From NCBI GenBank assembly GCA_030068075.1, contig CM057826.1:72079312-72143311 (forward strand): a stretch of DNA of 64,000 nt, written 5' to 3'. Positions within the stretch are counted from its first letter, which is position 1. The number at the start of each line of letters is the position of its first letter. Shown here in pieces: positions 19,546-32,640 of the stretch. The notes below the pieces were generated by a model, which was not told the DNA's origin, searched no databases, and saw only the letters and a list, made by a program, of their open reading frames with translations. Origin of the DNA: Paguma larvata. Taxonomy: Eukaryota > Chordata > Mammalia > Carnivora > Viverridae. Position numbers and translations under genes: made by a program.

Positions 19546-20934
19546 CCATACATTTCATTTTCTCCTGAGCCCTTGTAAAAAGAAGAGCTCCAAAAGCAAA
19601 CCTTGATTTTTTTAAGCCCTGTTTTATAATTTTTAAGGAATGTATTAAACTCGAGACTGAGTAAAGACTCCCTGAAAGGTGCTAGGATATTCAAACTAAT
19701 CCTAAAACTTAATATGTGAGGGGACTAGGTAAAAAAGAAAAATTAAGAAGCCAAGAGGAATGGGTTCTAGAAGAGATAATACAACGGCAAATGGGTGGCA
19801 AAGAACATCTGAATAAAATCTCTGCACCTTTTCATTTTCAGATTTCTATTTTCCTTTTTAAGTGATAAATAACATCATCTTTTATCCATATATAATGACC
19901 TGCAGGATAAAGATGGTATTGTGTATTTTAGCTTTCCAAAGAGTACTATAAAAATAGAGAGGATTTTTACTATTCTTATTAATAAGAACAGTCTTCAGGC
20001 TAGGAAGCAAAGTAACCCCTGATCAATGGTTGTCATAATTTCAGGGTTCATCAACTGGGTTTCTTATTCTTATGAATCTAGCAGCTTCTCCTAAAGACTT
20101 CTCCAGATTAAGCCAATTAATTGTGAAAAGATTCACAGAGCTCCCTTGTGGTTTCTTAGTATTCATAGTAAAAATGATGAGAATTAACTTATGAAAAGAA
20201 AACTATTCTGGATTCCTGGACCTTTGCTTTAGAACCTTTTCACCTCTAATCCATGGGGAAACCATTCAGATGGCATGAATATTTTCAGACTATGCCAAGC
20301 ACCGAAAAATGCTAACCTGTCATTGTGAATTATCCATACAAAGCATGATTGACTGTTAAAGTACTCTCTAGTTGTATCAGTTAAAGGCTATTTAAAATCC
20401 AAGGTTACTCAGGGAAGATCAGATCTGACAAGTCATTTCTTCTTTTGTCTAAAAAAATTTTTTTAAATAAAATTTAAGTTAATTTTAATTTAACTTAATA
20501 CCAAGTTAAGTCTAGATAGCCTTTACTTCCAATTTTAATAAATTAAGTATCAGGGCCACAGGAAAACTAATCCAAAGGTAGAATGTTTCTTTAAGAAACA
20601 CAATATATAATCAACAGCATATGCGGAAAGTCTTTATCATTCTAAACTGCATCCGGAATGAGTCAGATGTTCAAATTTCATTAACTGCTCTATGAACCCG
20701 TAGACCATCATTTCCCAATTCAGACAATTCCTATGTGAATACCGATGCAATGCGTAGGCAAAAGGTATTGCTAATAACATAGTAATTAGAAGGATACTTA
20801 ATGGGAAAGCTAAATAAGAGCGGTGATTTAAAGTGGCCTGATAAACAGCCCCACCATATCCAAACCCCACCTTCCCAGCAAGATTAAAGAAGCCTTAAGG
20901 TCCACAGAAAAAGAGGGCGTGTTTGTTTTGTTCA
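19546..20934. other. PAM intron, one membrane-helix-like ORF
   Basis: AT-rich unique sequence. A minus-strand ORF at 20637-20870 (77 codons, MGFGYGGAVY...) carries a convincing hydrophobic stretch (YLAFPLSILLITMLLAIPFA) and is on the PAM-sense strand. I recognise no family and no clear splice sites, so it is not called as a gene. Confidence 0.4.
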
Positions 20935-21008
20935 CGCCAAACTTTCAGTGCCTAACTAAATGCTTGGCACGTAGTGAATGGTTAATAAATATTTATTAAT
21001 AAACGAAT
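20935..21008 (+). repeat. L2 3'-end-like fragment
   Basis: 'gcttggcacgtagtgaatgg' followed by 'ttaataaatatttattaata' and 'aacgaatga' is typical of the extreme LINE-2 3' end. Confidence 0.5.
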
Positions 21009-21009
21009 G

Positions 21010-21185
21010 AGGATAACAACTACCATTTATTAAGGACATCTATGAGCCAGGCACTGCGCGAAGCACATTACTTACATCCCTTTACTTATTCTTCATGATG
21101 GCTCAAACGGGTGGGATTAATAGTCTCATTTTACAGATGAGGAAACAGACGAACACAGGTTAAATAATTTGACCAATGTTTATTA
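21010..21185 (+). repeat. MIR SINE
   Basis: It contains 'ctaccatttattaaggacat', 'tgagccaggcactgcgcgaa', 'ctcattttacagatgaggaa' and 'ggttaaataatttgacca' in MIR order and is well preserved for this family. Confidence 0.8.
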
Positions 21186-24100
21186 CTACTGGCTGTATGC
21201 TAAATATTATAGCACTATGCTGTAATACCCTGTTAAACATAAATACTCGTTTTGCCAAGAAAGAACCATATTCGAAGTTATGTAACTTTTGTTTCTGTTG
21301 AAGCTGTCAAAATGGTTACAATCACGCTATTGTATATTATTAAAGTTGACACTAGTCCACTAAGAACTGGTCAGTTGCTAAAGAACTCCTATCAACACCT
21401 CTAACCCAGGCATCTAAAAACTAGCCAACGAATAGCATCACTGGTAACTAGAAGTAAGAATAAGTACCAAGTATATTTTATATAAACAAAGATCCCTTAT
21501 ACTACCCTGATATGCATATCATATGAATCTATTAAATTATTAAAGTAGAAAAAGAAAATGGATGCAATTAATGTTAGCCTAGTAAAAGTTTATGTCTAAA
21601 ATTTGCTACTACATTCAAAGGCACACTTTATATGGCTTAGAATGAGGAACAGCACAGGTTTTGGAGATTGTGTTATTTTTATTGATACTGACAAGGATGA
21701 TAAGTATGTTTAACTTCAGAAGTTTCTTTATGGCAGAAGAAACAAAGAAGGGACTGCAGCACACACACTGTGTGTGGATGACAGGTAGCTAGGAGAAGGA
21801 GAGAGTACTTAAGGCAGCGCATGCGAATGCCATTCTTAACCAAAGAATCATTATCATCATGCGGGAGGCAACAAAGCTGTAGACATATCTGGAAAGTTTA
21901 TCACCCTAAAAAAACGGCCATTTAAATGAGGAGCCAAGCAGGGTGTCTCACATACTGGCTCCTTTCTCTCTCTCTCTCTCTCACTCTCGCTTTCTCTCTC
22001 TATATGTATTTGTATGGTTTAGCTACTTTTTCTCTTTCACTACATCAGCATTCGTAACCCTGTGGAGACAGTGGCATTTAAAAAGACACAGCAGGTGGTT
22101 AATAAATAGAAGCAGTTGAAAGGGATTGAAGCTGAAGCTTCATAGGATGGTAAAGCTCTACTGCTTTAGCCTGAGAAGGATTCCAAGTTAGAACAGCTGG
22201 AAACAGCCTCATTTAACCAGCTGGGGTTCTTCTTTTCAAAAAAAGATCAAACAACCTGTAGAAGCCATCTTTGATTTGTAAAAAGGAGTTGGTCATGAGC
22301 ATCATTAGAAATAGTTTTGAAATCAAATATTAATTGCTAAGACTAAACGTAATAACTGTAGTTACGCATAGAAGAAGATGCCTAAGTACAAGGCAGGAGA
22401 CACGAGAAGCCCATTGGCTTTAATCACCCAATATTGTGAACACATAATCTTGCAGTGTGCAGCCATAAACTGCTTTAAATCCTAAATCCTGTGCTCAGCA
22501 GATAAAAGTGCACAAGCCTGTACATTACACATCACATTACAAAAAGCAGTGCTCCTGAATTACTCCGGATGTCAGACAACTTGTATGAACGAAACATCAT
22601 GATTTTCAAAGCCTGAAACACTCTCCACAGCCAGCCATGCATTATTTTAAAAAACTGATTGTGAGAATAAAAAGAGAATAAAGAAAGGTATTCATAGAAC
22701 AGACAAATATAATATTTCTATTTCTAAGATCCTCAGAAATTTACCATTTTTTTGTGTGTGATAGATGTTTTATGTCCAAATTACCCAGTTTTCAGGACTT
22801 CATTTCCTTACTGACCCTAAAAAGTGCATCTACTCACTTCTGGCTCACGATCAGCTGACAATCTGGAGAACTTAGAACTGCTACACTTTGAGGGAAGTCT
22901 GCAAGCACCAATGGAGTTCAACAAATCATGCTATTGCTCTGCTTTGCTCCAGTCTTGGTGCTATTACTTTCCGTTAGTCCCTAGATACAGGTAATTGTCT
23001 CCTCCTTAACAGCCTGGGAAAGAAGGTTTGAGGGTTACATCCGAGAAGTACCCCTGCCTTCTTTACAAGGGCCAGCAGCTTCTCTATCAGCTGGCCCTTA
23101 TTTGCAACTCAGAGAGGTATGTTAATTTGGAATTGAGCACCAGGCCCACTCTAACTATAAAGGGACCACCCCACAGTATATTAAAAGGTTCACATCAATG
23201 TATGCAATTTAAATGCACATGCATATAATTAACTAGACACATTACCAGTGTGGGCTGCTAATTTGGAATGAGACACAAAAGACTGGAATATGTGTAGGGG
23301 AAAAAAAAAACCTTTAAAATTAAAATGACTACATAATGAAAACTGCTTCATGCTGTGTCTACTATTTTCATGTAAACTTAATATAACTGTAAATATATTT
23401 TAATGAACAGTAGAAAGAGGCAATTACAAAGAGCAAAGGAGGGCAGCGCAACAGTGAAACATCATCAGAACAGCTCTTTGCTTTCATATTAAAAGTGCTG
23501 CCTGAAGACAGGGGATGAATTATAACTTCATAATTTCAGGGGGAAAATGTTTACTTTATTAGAGACACATACCTACTTGCCAACCTGCTGGCAATGAAAA
23601 TAGAACACTCAAGTGAAAACAGGGGGCTAATACTAGCTAACAAACAGGAAAAAAAAAAAGAGAAAAGCTTGACATTTTGGGGCTAAAATATCCCATTAGC
23701 TTTTTCTTCTTTCACTAAAACAGCTTTGTATTTCCATAAAGGTTTTCCCAGAGTGTGAAGGAGTTCTTGATGTTCTTAAGCCTCAAAAAGCATTATAGGT
23801 ATCATAACCAAAAATATATGTGAACGTTGGGGAATCTTAATGTAACTACTGTCTGTATCTTGGAGCTGTTGCAGAATAGATTTGCAACTGTAAAATGAGT
23901 GTGATAAATTCCATGACTCAAACATTCGAGAAAAATAATGCGAGGCTTTGACACTGACAGATTTTTGTTATTAGCACTGTAATTCAGGTGGGAGGATAAG
24001 GAGCCAAACAGTTGGAAAACATCCGCTGTTTCCACGGCTGTGCCTGTGTGGCTTTGAGGAGAGGGGGTACGAGGTGTTTTTGTGCAGCAACTATAAAGTT

Positions 24101-24639
24101 TAGTCCATGAAATATCCTGTGAGTGCCAATGCTTTAAAGAAGCAAGGATCTTGCCAAATATTGGGGGATAAAAAGTCTATACCATCTTTAAATGGAGAGT
24201 AAGACTGGACTGTGGAAGCCAGAGTCACTAGAACAGTCTTCCTTAATGCATATCTCTTGGTTTACGTATCAAGCAGATCCTACATATATAGATTAAAAAG
24301 ATCCTACTTTTAAATGTTAGATGAACACTTTGGGCTTGGCTCAAAGAAGATAATTAACACCATCAATTACTGTCCTTCTTGAACGGTTATAAAGTCAATC
24401 GTAATAAACCTATAGACTAAGTGGGACTATGGGCTGCACGGCAGATGACTAAAATCCAGGTAAAATGATATGGGTATAAGGGCGTTCAGAGCTCTAATTA
24501 CTCAGCAGTAACGCAGTGGGCTGCCTGCTTGAGGTGAGTCGACCAGCACACGCGTCTCCAAAGCCATATAATGACGACTTTCCAATCTGACTCAGCATCG
24601 GCATGCAATTTATATTCATACAACTATGGAATTTTAGAG
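21186..24639. other. Repeat-poor PAM intron block
   Basis: About 3.4 kb with no recognisable transposon, only (TC)n at 21965-21982. No exon was recognised. Such a gap between dense repeats can mark conserved non-coding DNA, but this cannot be judged without comparison. Confidence 0.45.
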
Positions 24640-24785
24640 TATACAGTGGCTCTAGAAATGATGTAGTGGTAGTCCCTTGCTGAAATGAAGAAACCGATGC
24701 CAGTCCACATGAAATAAGTAATTTACCCAGGGAATCCAGCTAGTTAGTTCACTACTCTTTCGCTCTACTGTGTTGCCTTTGAAGT
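24640..24785 (+). repeat. MIR-like fragment
   Basis: 'gaaatgaagaaaccgatgcc', 'agtaatttacccagggaatc', 'cagctagttagttcactact' resemble the MIR 3' half. Weak. Confidence 0.4.
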
Positions 24786-25959
24786 AGTAATTTTAGCAAA
24801 ATAACACCTGTAGCAATTACTTTACTCAAAATTGCTATTTTCACTTTCATTTACAGTTTTCTTTCAATTCTCTCTTTCCGCAACTTGGAAGTCATCTGGA
24901 AAAAATATATTTTACTACACTTAATTTCAAAATAGTATATTTAAGAATATTAATAAATACTTTTACAGGGCCCAAATAATGTTTGCTCTGATACTCCCGT
25001 GATAGGAGAACAGTGAACTAGGCTTACTTAGTTCATTTTGTATAATATTCCTCAATTAAAGGCATAGTAACATTTCATGATGTTTTGTTTTTCGCTTATT
25101 CTCTTCTACCAGTCAAGTTAAAGCAGGTTTTAAAAGCTTTTATCCCTTCCTGCTATTTCACTAATTCTAATCCAAACATAAATTTTGCTAGTTTCAGAAG
25201 AAATATTTTTAAAACACAAAACCAAAGGATGTGATTTGGTGAATAAGATTCAGAAAAAGCTGTCAAAGAATAATCTTTTAATCCCAGAATTTTATTTACA
25301 AAAATTTACCGGAGAGCAAAAACTGGACCTGCACTATCAAACGGTGTTAACTGTGATTAGCAGGCGCCATTTTTACATAAACCCAGTCATGTGAGCTGCA
25401 TTCCTATGTGATGTGCCCCTTTCATCAAATAACTTAAGCCTATTAACAAATGCTTTGATGGTACTTGGTCCCTGGAGATTTCCAATAATTGCCCTGTGCT
25501 TTTAACTGTTCCAAATACATACTACCATTGTTTGTGATAAAAATGACTAGAATACAGATTGCTGTGTGCCTTGCATCAGCCTGATGAATATTAGGATGCA
25601 GAGAGAAAGGTCTATCAATCTAGATGATTATGCACGGACGGGACCGGAAAATGGATCCTTTTTCAGTGCAAAGCAAGGTACACTAGTCACTCTGGACTAT
25701 GAAATATGCAACAGTGATTTTGGCTATCGGTACAAAATATGAGGCATAAATGCATGGCTATTTTCAAAGCTCACGAAAGAAGAAAACGAAAGCACTGATC
25801 TCAAGCCATAAATTAAGGCGTAAGTTTCTGGGGGTTAAAAACATATCTGTGTATTCTACTCCATAGGACCTGCTATTATTCTAGGATACAACAGGCATTT
25901 AATAAATGTTTACTGATAATTCATAACATGATATTAAGACTGACCACAGTGATTAAAAT
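24786..25959. other. PAM intron, L2-like scrap only
   Basis: No feature apart from a possible L2 3' end at 25860-25925 ('caggcatttaataaatgttt'). Confidence 0.4.
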
Positions 25960-25971
25960 AAATTCTAAAAC

Positions 25972-27108
25972 CACTGGCACAAAAACAGACAGATCAATGG
26001 AACAGAATAGAGAACCCAGAAACAGACTCCCAAATGTACGGCCAACTCATCTTTGACAAAGCAGGAAAGAATATCCAATGGAATGAAGACAGTCTTTTCA
26101 GCAAGTGGTGCTGGGAAAACTGGATGGCGACATGCAGAAAAATGAGCCTGGATCACTTCCTACACCATACAGAATAATAAATTCAAAATGGACGAAAGAC
26201 CTAAATCTAAGACAGGAAGCCATCGAAATCCTCTAGGAGAAAGCAGGCAAGAACCTCTTTGACCTTGGACATGGGAACCTCTTACTCAACACATCTCCAG
26301 AGGCAAGGGATACAAAAGCAAAAATCAACTACTGGGACCTCATCAAAATAAAAAGCTTCTGCACAGCAAAGGAAACAATCAGCAAAACTAAAAGCCAACT
26401 GACAGAATGGGAGAAGATATTTGCAAACAACATATCAGATAAAGGGTTAGTATCTAAAATCTATGAAGAACTTACCAATTCAACACCCAAAAAAACAAAT
26501 AATCCAGTGAAGAAATGGGCAAAGACATGAACAGACACTTCTCCAAAGAAGACATCTAGATGGCCAACAGACACACGAAACGATGCTCAAAGTCACTCAT
26601 CATCAGGGAAATACAAATCAAAACCATGATGAGATACCACCTCACACCTGTCAGAATGGCTAACATTAATAACTCAGGCAACAACAGATGCTGGCGAGGA
26701 TGTGGAGAAAGAGGATCTCTTTTACGCTGCTGGTGGGAATGTAAACTGGTGCAGCCACTCTGGAAAACAGTATGGAGGTTCCTCAAAAAATTAAAAATAG
26801 AACTACCCTATGATCCCAGCAACTGCACTACTAGGTATTTATCCAAGGGATGCAGGTGTGCTGTTTCAAAGGGGTACATCCACCCCAATGTTTATAGCAG
26901 CACTATCTGCAATAGCCAAAGTATGGGAAGAGCCCAAATGTCCATCGGTGTGTGTGTGTATATATATATACACACCCACATACATGCAGTATTACAAGCA
27001 ATCAAAAAGAATGAAATCTTCCCATTTGCAACTACTTGGATAGAACTAGAAGGTAGCATGCTAAGCAAAATTAGTCAGTCAGAGAAAGACAAATATCATA
27101 TGACTTAA
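25972..27108 (+). pseudogene. L1 ORF2 C-terminal remnant
   Basis: Reads as the C-terminal third of ORF2p but is broken. An in-frame TAG stands at 26234-26236 where the intact copy has GAG, a one-base loss near 26525 shifts the frame, and CAG has become TAG around 26547-26549. The Cys-rich motif survives ([18 protein letters not shown]) but with Arg for the motif His. A TG/TA repeat at 26948-26974 replaces coding sequence before 'IKKNEI'. The open stretches are remnants, not a gene. Confidence 0.9.
26948..26974 (+). repeat. (TG)n(TA)n microsatellite inside the L1 remnant
   Basis: A run of alternating TG, then TA, then CA. The corresponding part of the intact L1 is 'actgacgaatggataaagaa', which is missing here. 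Confidence 0.8.
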
Positions 27109-27347
27109 CTCATATGAGGACTTTAAGACACAGAACAGATGAACATAAGGGAACGGAAGCAAAAATAATATAAAAACAGGGAGGGGGACAAAAACAGAAG
27201 GGACTCTTAAATATAGAGAACAAACAGAGGGTTACGGGGGGGGGCTCGTGGGAGGGAGGATGAGTTAAATGGGTAAGGGGCATTAAGGAATTGACTCTTG
27301 AAATCATCGTTGCACTGTATGCTTGCTAACTTGGATGTAAATTTTTT

Positions 27348-27558
27348 TTTAATTTTAATGTTTATTTATTTTTGAGAGACATAGAGACAGAGTGTGAGCA
27401 GGGGAAGAGCAGAGAGAGAGGGAGACACAGAATCCGAAGCAGGCTCCGGGATCTGAGCCATCAGCACAAAGCCTGACGCGGGGCTTGAACTCCCAGACCG
27501 TGATATCATGACCTGAGCCGAAGTCGGCTGCTTAACCAACCGAGCCACCCAGGAGCCC
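27348..27558 (-). repeat. SINEC, full length, nested in L1
   Basis: Reverse CAN-SINE with all parts, ending 'accgagccacccaggagccc'. A perfect 18-bp duplication of L1 sequence (cttggatgtaaatttttt) lies at 27330-27347 and 27559-27576. The nick site reads TTTT/AA, as expected of L1 machinery. It is younger than the L1 remnant it interrupts. Confidence 0.97.
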
Positions 27559-27614
27559 CTTGGATGTAAATTTTTTAAAAAAATTAAAAAAATTCTAAAA
27601 CTGCAACAGTCGCT

Positions 27615-27850
27615 TGAACAAATGGGAGGCAGCGTGGTGAAATGCCGGATTCGGAACCAGACAGCCAAGGGTTCTATCCTGGTCTGACACCAACCAGCCA
27701 TGTTATCTTCAACATGATAGTGATCCTCAAGGTTCAGTCTCCTTGTTTGTAAAGTGGAAATAATATTAACTGATCTACAAAAACTTTTGGAGAAAATGAA
27801 ATGGTGTATCCTAGTACAGTGTGTGGGATAAAAGAGTGCTCAATGAACAG
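27615..27850 (-). repeat. MIR SINE, reverse
   Basis: 'gggaggcagcgtggtgaaat', 'ttcggaaccagacagccaag', 'ggttcagtctccttgtttgt', 'aaagtggaaataatattaac', 'gtgtgtgggataaaagagtg' follow the complement of MIR. Confidence 0.75.
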
Positions 27851-28210
27851 AGCCATGGTGCTCTTTGGGTTGAAACATGATCTTAAAAAAGTAAACATCA
27901 GAGCATCCATTATCTAAATTGTCTGTCTTTTTTAAATAAGCTGTCGTACCTTGATACACTAGCTATGACAACAGATATACATTTATTAAGTCAGTGTCAA
28001 AGACTGATGGATGAGCTCCATAGCAGACTAAATAACTGATAATCAGACCATGATAACCACATGATGCAAAAGAACAATGTTCTTTTCTGAAAAGTAAGCA
28101 TTCTGTCTGTTTATTAATCAGCTGTAAAATACCTGCCCAGATGCAATTTATATTTATAAAACACATACATTTTCGACACCCCTTTTGACTATAAGCCCGT
28201 TATCCCTTAC

Positions 28211-28298
28211 CAGTAACTTCCAGTGGAGGAAGGCATATTGCATCCAAAAAGTAACATATGATGGACAGTATCCATGCTGGCACGAGGTTTGAAGTCAA
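28211..28298 (-). CDS. PAM: PAM exon: PHM domain, two His ligands of the CuH site
   Basis: This 88-bp exon encodes (I)DFKPRASMDTVHHMLLFG followed by CNMPSSTGSY and opens the Trp codon. The first two bases (TT) finish the Ile codon opened by the exon at 39174, and the final TG is completed by G at 9247. The acceptor is ttcttttaacag and the donor gtaagggat. The adjacent His-His of VHHMLLFG (H107 and H108 in rat) bind the CuH copper together with the His in the exon at 7674. The Cys of FGCNMP is the partner of a Cys in the exon at 9162 in the family. Secure. Confidence 0.98.
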
Positions 28299-31200
28299 CT
28301 GTTAAAAGAAAATGACACATGAATGTGAATGCAAGTTTCCTGTCTGTGCACAAATGTTCCAAGAGACCCCATCAGTCAACAGGCCCAAAGATATTGTGTT
28401 GCTCCTGTTTGTATAAACTATCTTATTCCTTAAGATGAGCACGATTTCACAATTTAATTTAGCAGGATAGTGGTGAACTATTATAGAACAAAAAGAGAAA
28501 AGCAATAATTAATAGGTTGAAACTATACACACACCCACATACTTTTTAACAGAAGACCCCTTTTAAACTGCTGAGAGCAGCATCTGGGTACAAAACGAAA
28601 GCTCCAGGCTATGCATTCACAACAGATTCCCTTCCAGATTTCAGCAGAGTGCTGAGTACCATAAAACATTGCACAACACCGCAGTGAAACAGAAACCACA
28701 GTGAGTGGTCAGAACATGAGCCGAAGGATTCATAACGCAAATTTATTACCATCTTAAAACAACAGTAGTCACTGGGATGTGATATGAAGAAACGATTTAC
28801 TAGAAAATAAAATAAAACTGGAAAATATATCTTTACAAAAGTACAGAAGAAAGAAAACCACTGTCCTAAATGAACACTGTGTGCTTGTTAAAAGGACACT
28901 GAAACTTATGAAATGTCACTTCTTTTTTCTCCTAATAACAGTGGTTGAAAGCCAGTGAAGTAAACAAAAATGAGTTCAGATATTAAGAAAGAAAAAATTA
29001 AAGATAAATTATACTATTGTGCACTGTCAGTATTCAGCATGACCTCCTTTTCTGGGCTGGGTTTGGCTCAGCTACTTTTGCCTGCATTCAAAATGCTCCT
29101 CTACCAACTCAGTTTCCTGGTCACCTTTACATAGAAACATGCTGAACGCTACAATGATCTTCAGTCTCGGGTGTGTGCAAACGGCATCTTTTAGCTCTTC
29201 CTATCTGTCTGATAAAATTAATAAATCATTTATTGTTAAAATGTGTATCTGAGTACATCCGTATTTATAAAATAAAATATGCTCTACAGCAAACTATAGT
29301 GCCATGACATGGAAAGCGTGGTTGGTCAGAAAACACAATGCACCTACTAAGAGCCATTTGACTCACAACTTTCAGGGGAAATAAAAAGTCTCTCACCTAC
29401 TACACTGAAAAATAAGAATATAAAGCCTAAAGATCCCATCGTGAGATAGTAATACCACCATTTAAAAACTAGCAAATGGCTGGAAAATGGACTTGCTATA
29501 CCTTGAGGCTTTTTTTTCTATCACCAAAGAATAGAGTAAGCCTAGGAGGTTGAAGGAGATACTTTAGAAGGAATGAATTAGTTGGAAGTTACAACAGTTC
29601 ACAAATCATAGAAGATCATACTGTTAACAAGCCTACATTTGTTACCAAGAGAAATAGAAGGAATAAGGGGGATTCCATCTCCACAGACTCACTCTCAAGT
29701 GCAGGATATCCTTCCTTTCGGGATCCTCCCGGGGTATTATCCCTGGGAGAAGGAAATCTCTGAGGTAGGAGTAGTTGGCCTTTGGTTTTTATTCATTTTA
29801 AATTTATTTTGGTAAGTGATACAATTTGTTATCTTATATTCATTTTTATGAAATGGCTATCTCACTCTCTGGACATGTAACTTTTTGTTCTGACTGTATC
29901 CACCTCCTACTGTCTCTCTCTCTCTCTCTTTCAATATCTCTCTGTCAATACACAAGGGGTTTGTCAAACAAGAAGATGACTCCTCTGTTTTTTCAGAACT
30001 TCTGTAGATGATCATACAATTCCCATCCCCCTTAACTTCTTTCACTACGGGTGGATTATATTATATTTCCAAAGTTTGACTCATTCTAGGAATTTTGATA
30101 ATAAACCAACCTGGCCAAGTGCATTTTATCAAGAATTAAACTGTTGGGTTCAAAGCAACATGAATTTGAAGTGTCAGCTAGAAGTCAACGTGGAAATACC
30201 CAGTAGAAGATTGGACTCTTGCTCAAGAAAGAAGTCAGAGAATCACATACTCAGGAACCACTCAAAAATTGAACCACCCTAAACCCATGAGGGTGAACAA
30301 AAGGTCCAGAACAGAGTTTTAGGGAAAGTCATGTGCTGTCAGGATCTGTGTCAGGACCAACAGGTTTTTTTTCTTTTCTTTTCTTCTCCTTTTTTTTAAA
30401 TATTAAAGCACTGTATGCACTGCTGTGAAACAAGGCAAAATTCTTTTGGAAAAAAAAGTGGGCCATCATTAAATTTATAAAACAAAATATTACGCAAAAG
30501 ATTTAGGGAAGGATGGAGAAGAGACCTGTTGAGAGAAAAACAGATCATGAAGACACAGTCTCTGTGGTTTTTCATGAGGAAAGTCAAATGCTTCACCTGA
30601 GCCTCTGCTTATGCAAGAGGATCTTCTAACTGTCCTTTGTAAAGGGTAAAAATCATTCAAAGTATAACTTCTGTCCATTTTCTGATTTTCTTCTCCTTCT
30701 GACATACTGTTTTAAGAACCACTTATTTGCTCCACATTGAAAGCTTACCAGATTAGTGTTTAATTTTAGTTTCTATAATTAGAAACAAATCAATATCTTT
30801 AAAAGAACATTCCTCAGAGTTCCCTCTCAAAGAAACTTACTCTAGGTGACTCATGCATTCTTCCAGAAACTCAAGATCTCATTTGAATGCTAAGTAAATT
30901 ACGGGTATAGAGTGATATATAACCATCTTTTTCCACATCCTTAAGAAAGAGTATAATATTAAAGTATTTATATGATTATAGCTCAAAGTACAATTCATTG
31001 CAAGTTGAAATGAAAAATACGGCCAGCAAAAGGAATGTCATATCAAAATGTAAATCGAAAACAAACAGTAGGTGCCATAAAATAACGCAGGCCTTAGACT
31101 CTTTCATTAAAGGGCCTGCTGCCAGTGGTGGGGGGTCAACGGGGAAAAGATTATGCTGACAGCTTCATTTCCTGGGTTTGCTCCATTCCTACTTATTATT

Positions 31201-32464
31201 CCGAGCTTTGCAAAACAAGAGCCCACCCCTAGTGAATAAGAATAAGGTCTGTTGGGCTCGAGATACACATATGACCATGTCGGGGATTTCAACACTACAC
31301 AAAAAGAGGATGGCAAAATATTTTCAAATCAGATCTTAAAAGAAGTTCTCCCTTCTGTCTCTCTCCCCCATCATACGCCAAAGCAGCACAGGATCCAAGG
31401 GGAAGGGAGCCAGAGGGTAAGTACAACCACTAACAGGCAGAATAAACAAAGGCAGCCTTGGGACGGTGACAAACAGGCAGAAGCACAGCCTTGTGAGAAT
31501 GCGAGGGGATATTGGATAAGATCAACAAGTGCCACTGACTCTTCTAACTCAATAATAAGATGACAGTTGCTTAAGTGGAAATGAAACCTCAGTCTCAATA
31601 GGTGTTAGTTCAGACTGCCTATATATAAAGACCAGAGAGGAGTTTACAGGCAAGCAAGTGTGAGCGAGTCCTGGGAATCAAATATTTCTGAAGGACTAAG
31701 ACTCCAGAAACAATAACTCACGTACATTAATTAGAGGAAATGCAGAGGCACCGAAAGTGCACAGGTTGGAGGACTTCTCAAAGGTTAATGTCATCTGCAA
31801 TGAAAGACTTGAAAGGATGCGTGCAGGCGACACACTGAGCAGAGACACTGAGGTCTATTTTCTGGCATTCTAAGCAAAATTTGTTCTAACTGCATGAGGT
31901 TGTTTGAAATTTATGGCTTCTTTTAGCGAACATCAGACTACAATCAGGGCCATAAAATTCTCTAAGAATGTGACCTAGGATGGAATTTCATTTAGCACTT
32001 GGCTTTCTCTTCATTTTTCCTTTCCAAGTGTAAATGCAGGTCTGCATGTCTAACGTTGATGCATCTGCCAGACGAGGGACAGGGAAAGATTGCAAAAAAC
32101 CCACATAGCCAAGTATAGGAACTAGAGATTTAGGAGATATCTGTGCACAATCAACCCTAAATTACCACTGGATATAAGAGGAACACCCCTTTTAGCTAAA
32201 GATATGCTGTAGAGGAATACTATAGACCGTGGATAATTAACCTATCCAATAAAAAAGAACTGACTTTTAAATGCAAATCTGGATCTTCATAATTGAGGCA
32301 TTCTGGAATTATTGCCTGTATATATCATTAGAGATCATTATTGTTCTCTTTGTTTCTTTTTTCCTCCCAATGGAATCATATTATACATAGTAAATGGTTT
32401 CTTTCCTATGCTGTGGATATTTTTACATGTTATTAAACAATTTTGTCAATGGTACTTTTTATCT
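28299..32464. other. Repeat-poor PAM intron block
   Basis: About 4.2 kb with only short simple repeats ((TC)n at 29913-29929). No transposon, exon or RNA was recognised. It lies just upstream of a PAM exon. Confidence 0.45.
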
Positions 32465-32640
32465 AGTGCTGTGCATTAGAATTATGCCTTGCAGTTTATT
32501 AAAAATACACATGCTCAGAGTTAATCCTGGGTCAGTCCTACCTCTTCCCCCATCAAGATCTCATTTAAATATAAGAGGTCATTCTGGGCATGTGTACATT
32601 TGAAAACAATTCACAGGTGATTCTGACCCCAGTCAACATT
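32465..32640 (+). repeat. Probable hAT-type DNA transposon remnant
   Basis: 'gtgctgtgcattagaattat', 'ctcagagttaatcctgggtc' and 'aattcacaggtgattctgac' resemble an old non-autonomous hAT family whose ends read like 'caggtgattctgatgc'. Terminal repeats are not clear. Low certainty. Confidence 0.4.

Larger units (their letters stand above)
25972..27589 (+). mobile_element. 5'-truncated L1, split by a SINEC
   Basis: It starts in the last third of ORF2 (aligning with the intact L1 from about 17417) and runs through the 3' UTR to an A-rich tail. A 12-bp target duplication (aaattctaaaac) lies at 25960-25971 and 27590-27601. The SINEC at 27348-27558 is nested near its 3' end. The copy is clearly more diverged than the 13230 element and is on the same strand. 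It was broken at birth by 5' truncation and later by mutation. Confidence 0.93.

Noticed and set aside
26560..27108. 182-codon ORF resembling ORF2p
   Set aside because: It is part of a truncated L1 with upstream in-frame stops and frameshifts, so it is a remnant.
27366..27701. 111-codon minus-strand ORF
   Set aside because: It reads through a SINEC and a MIR; the protein is the usual translation of SINEC sequence.
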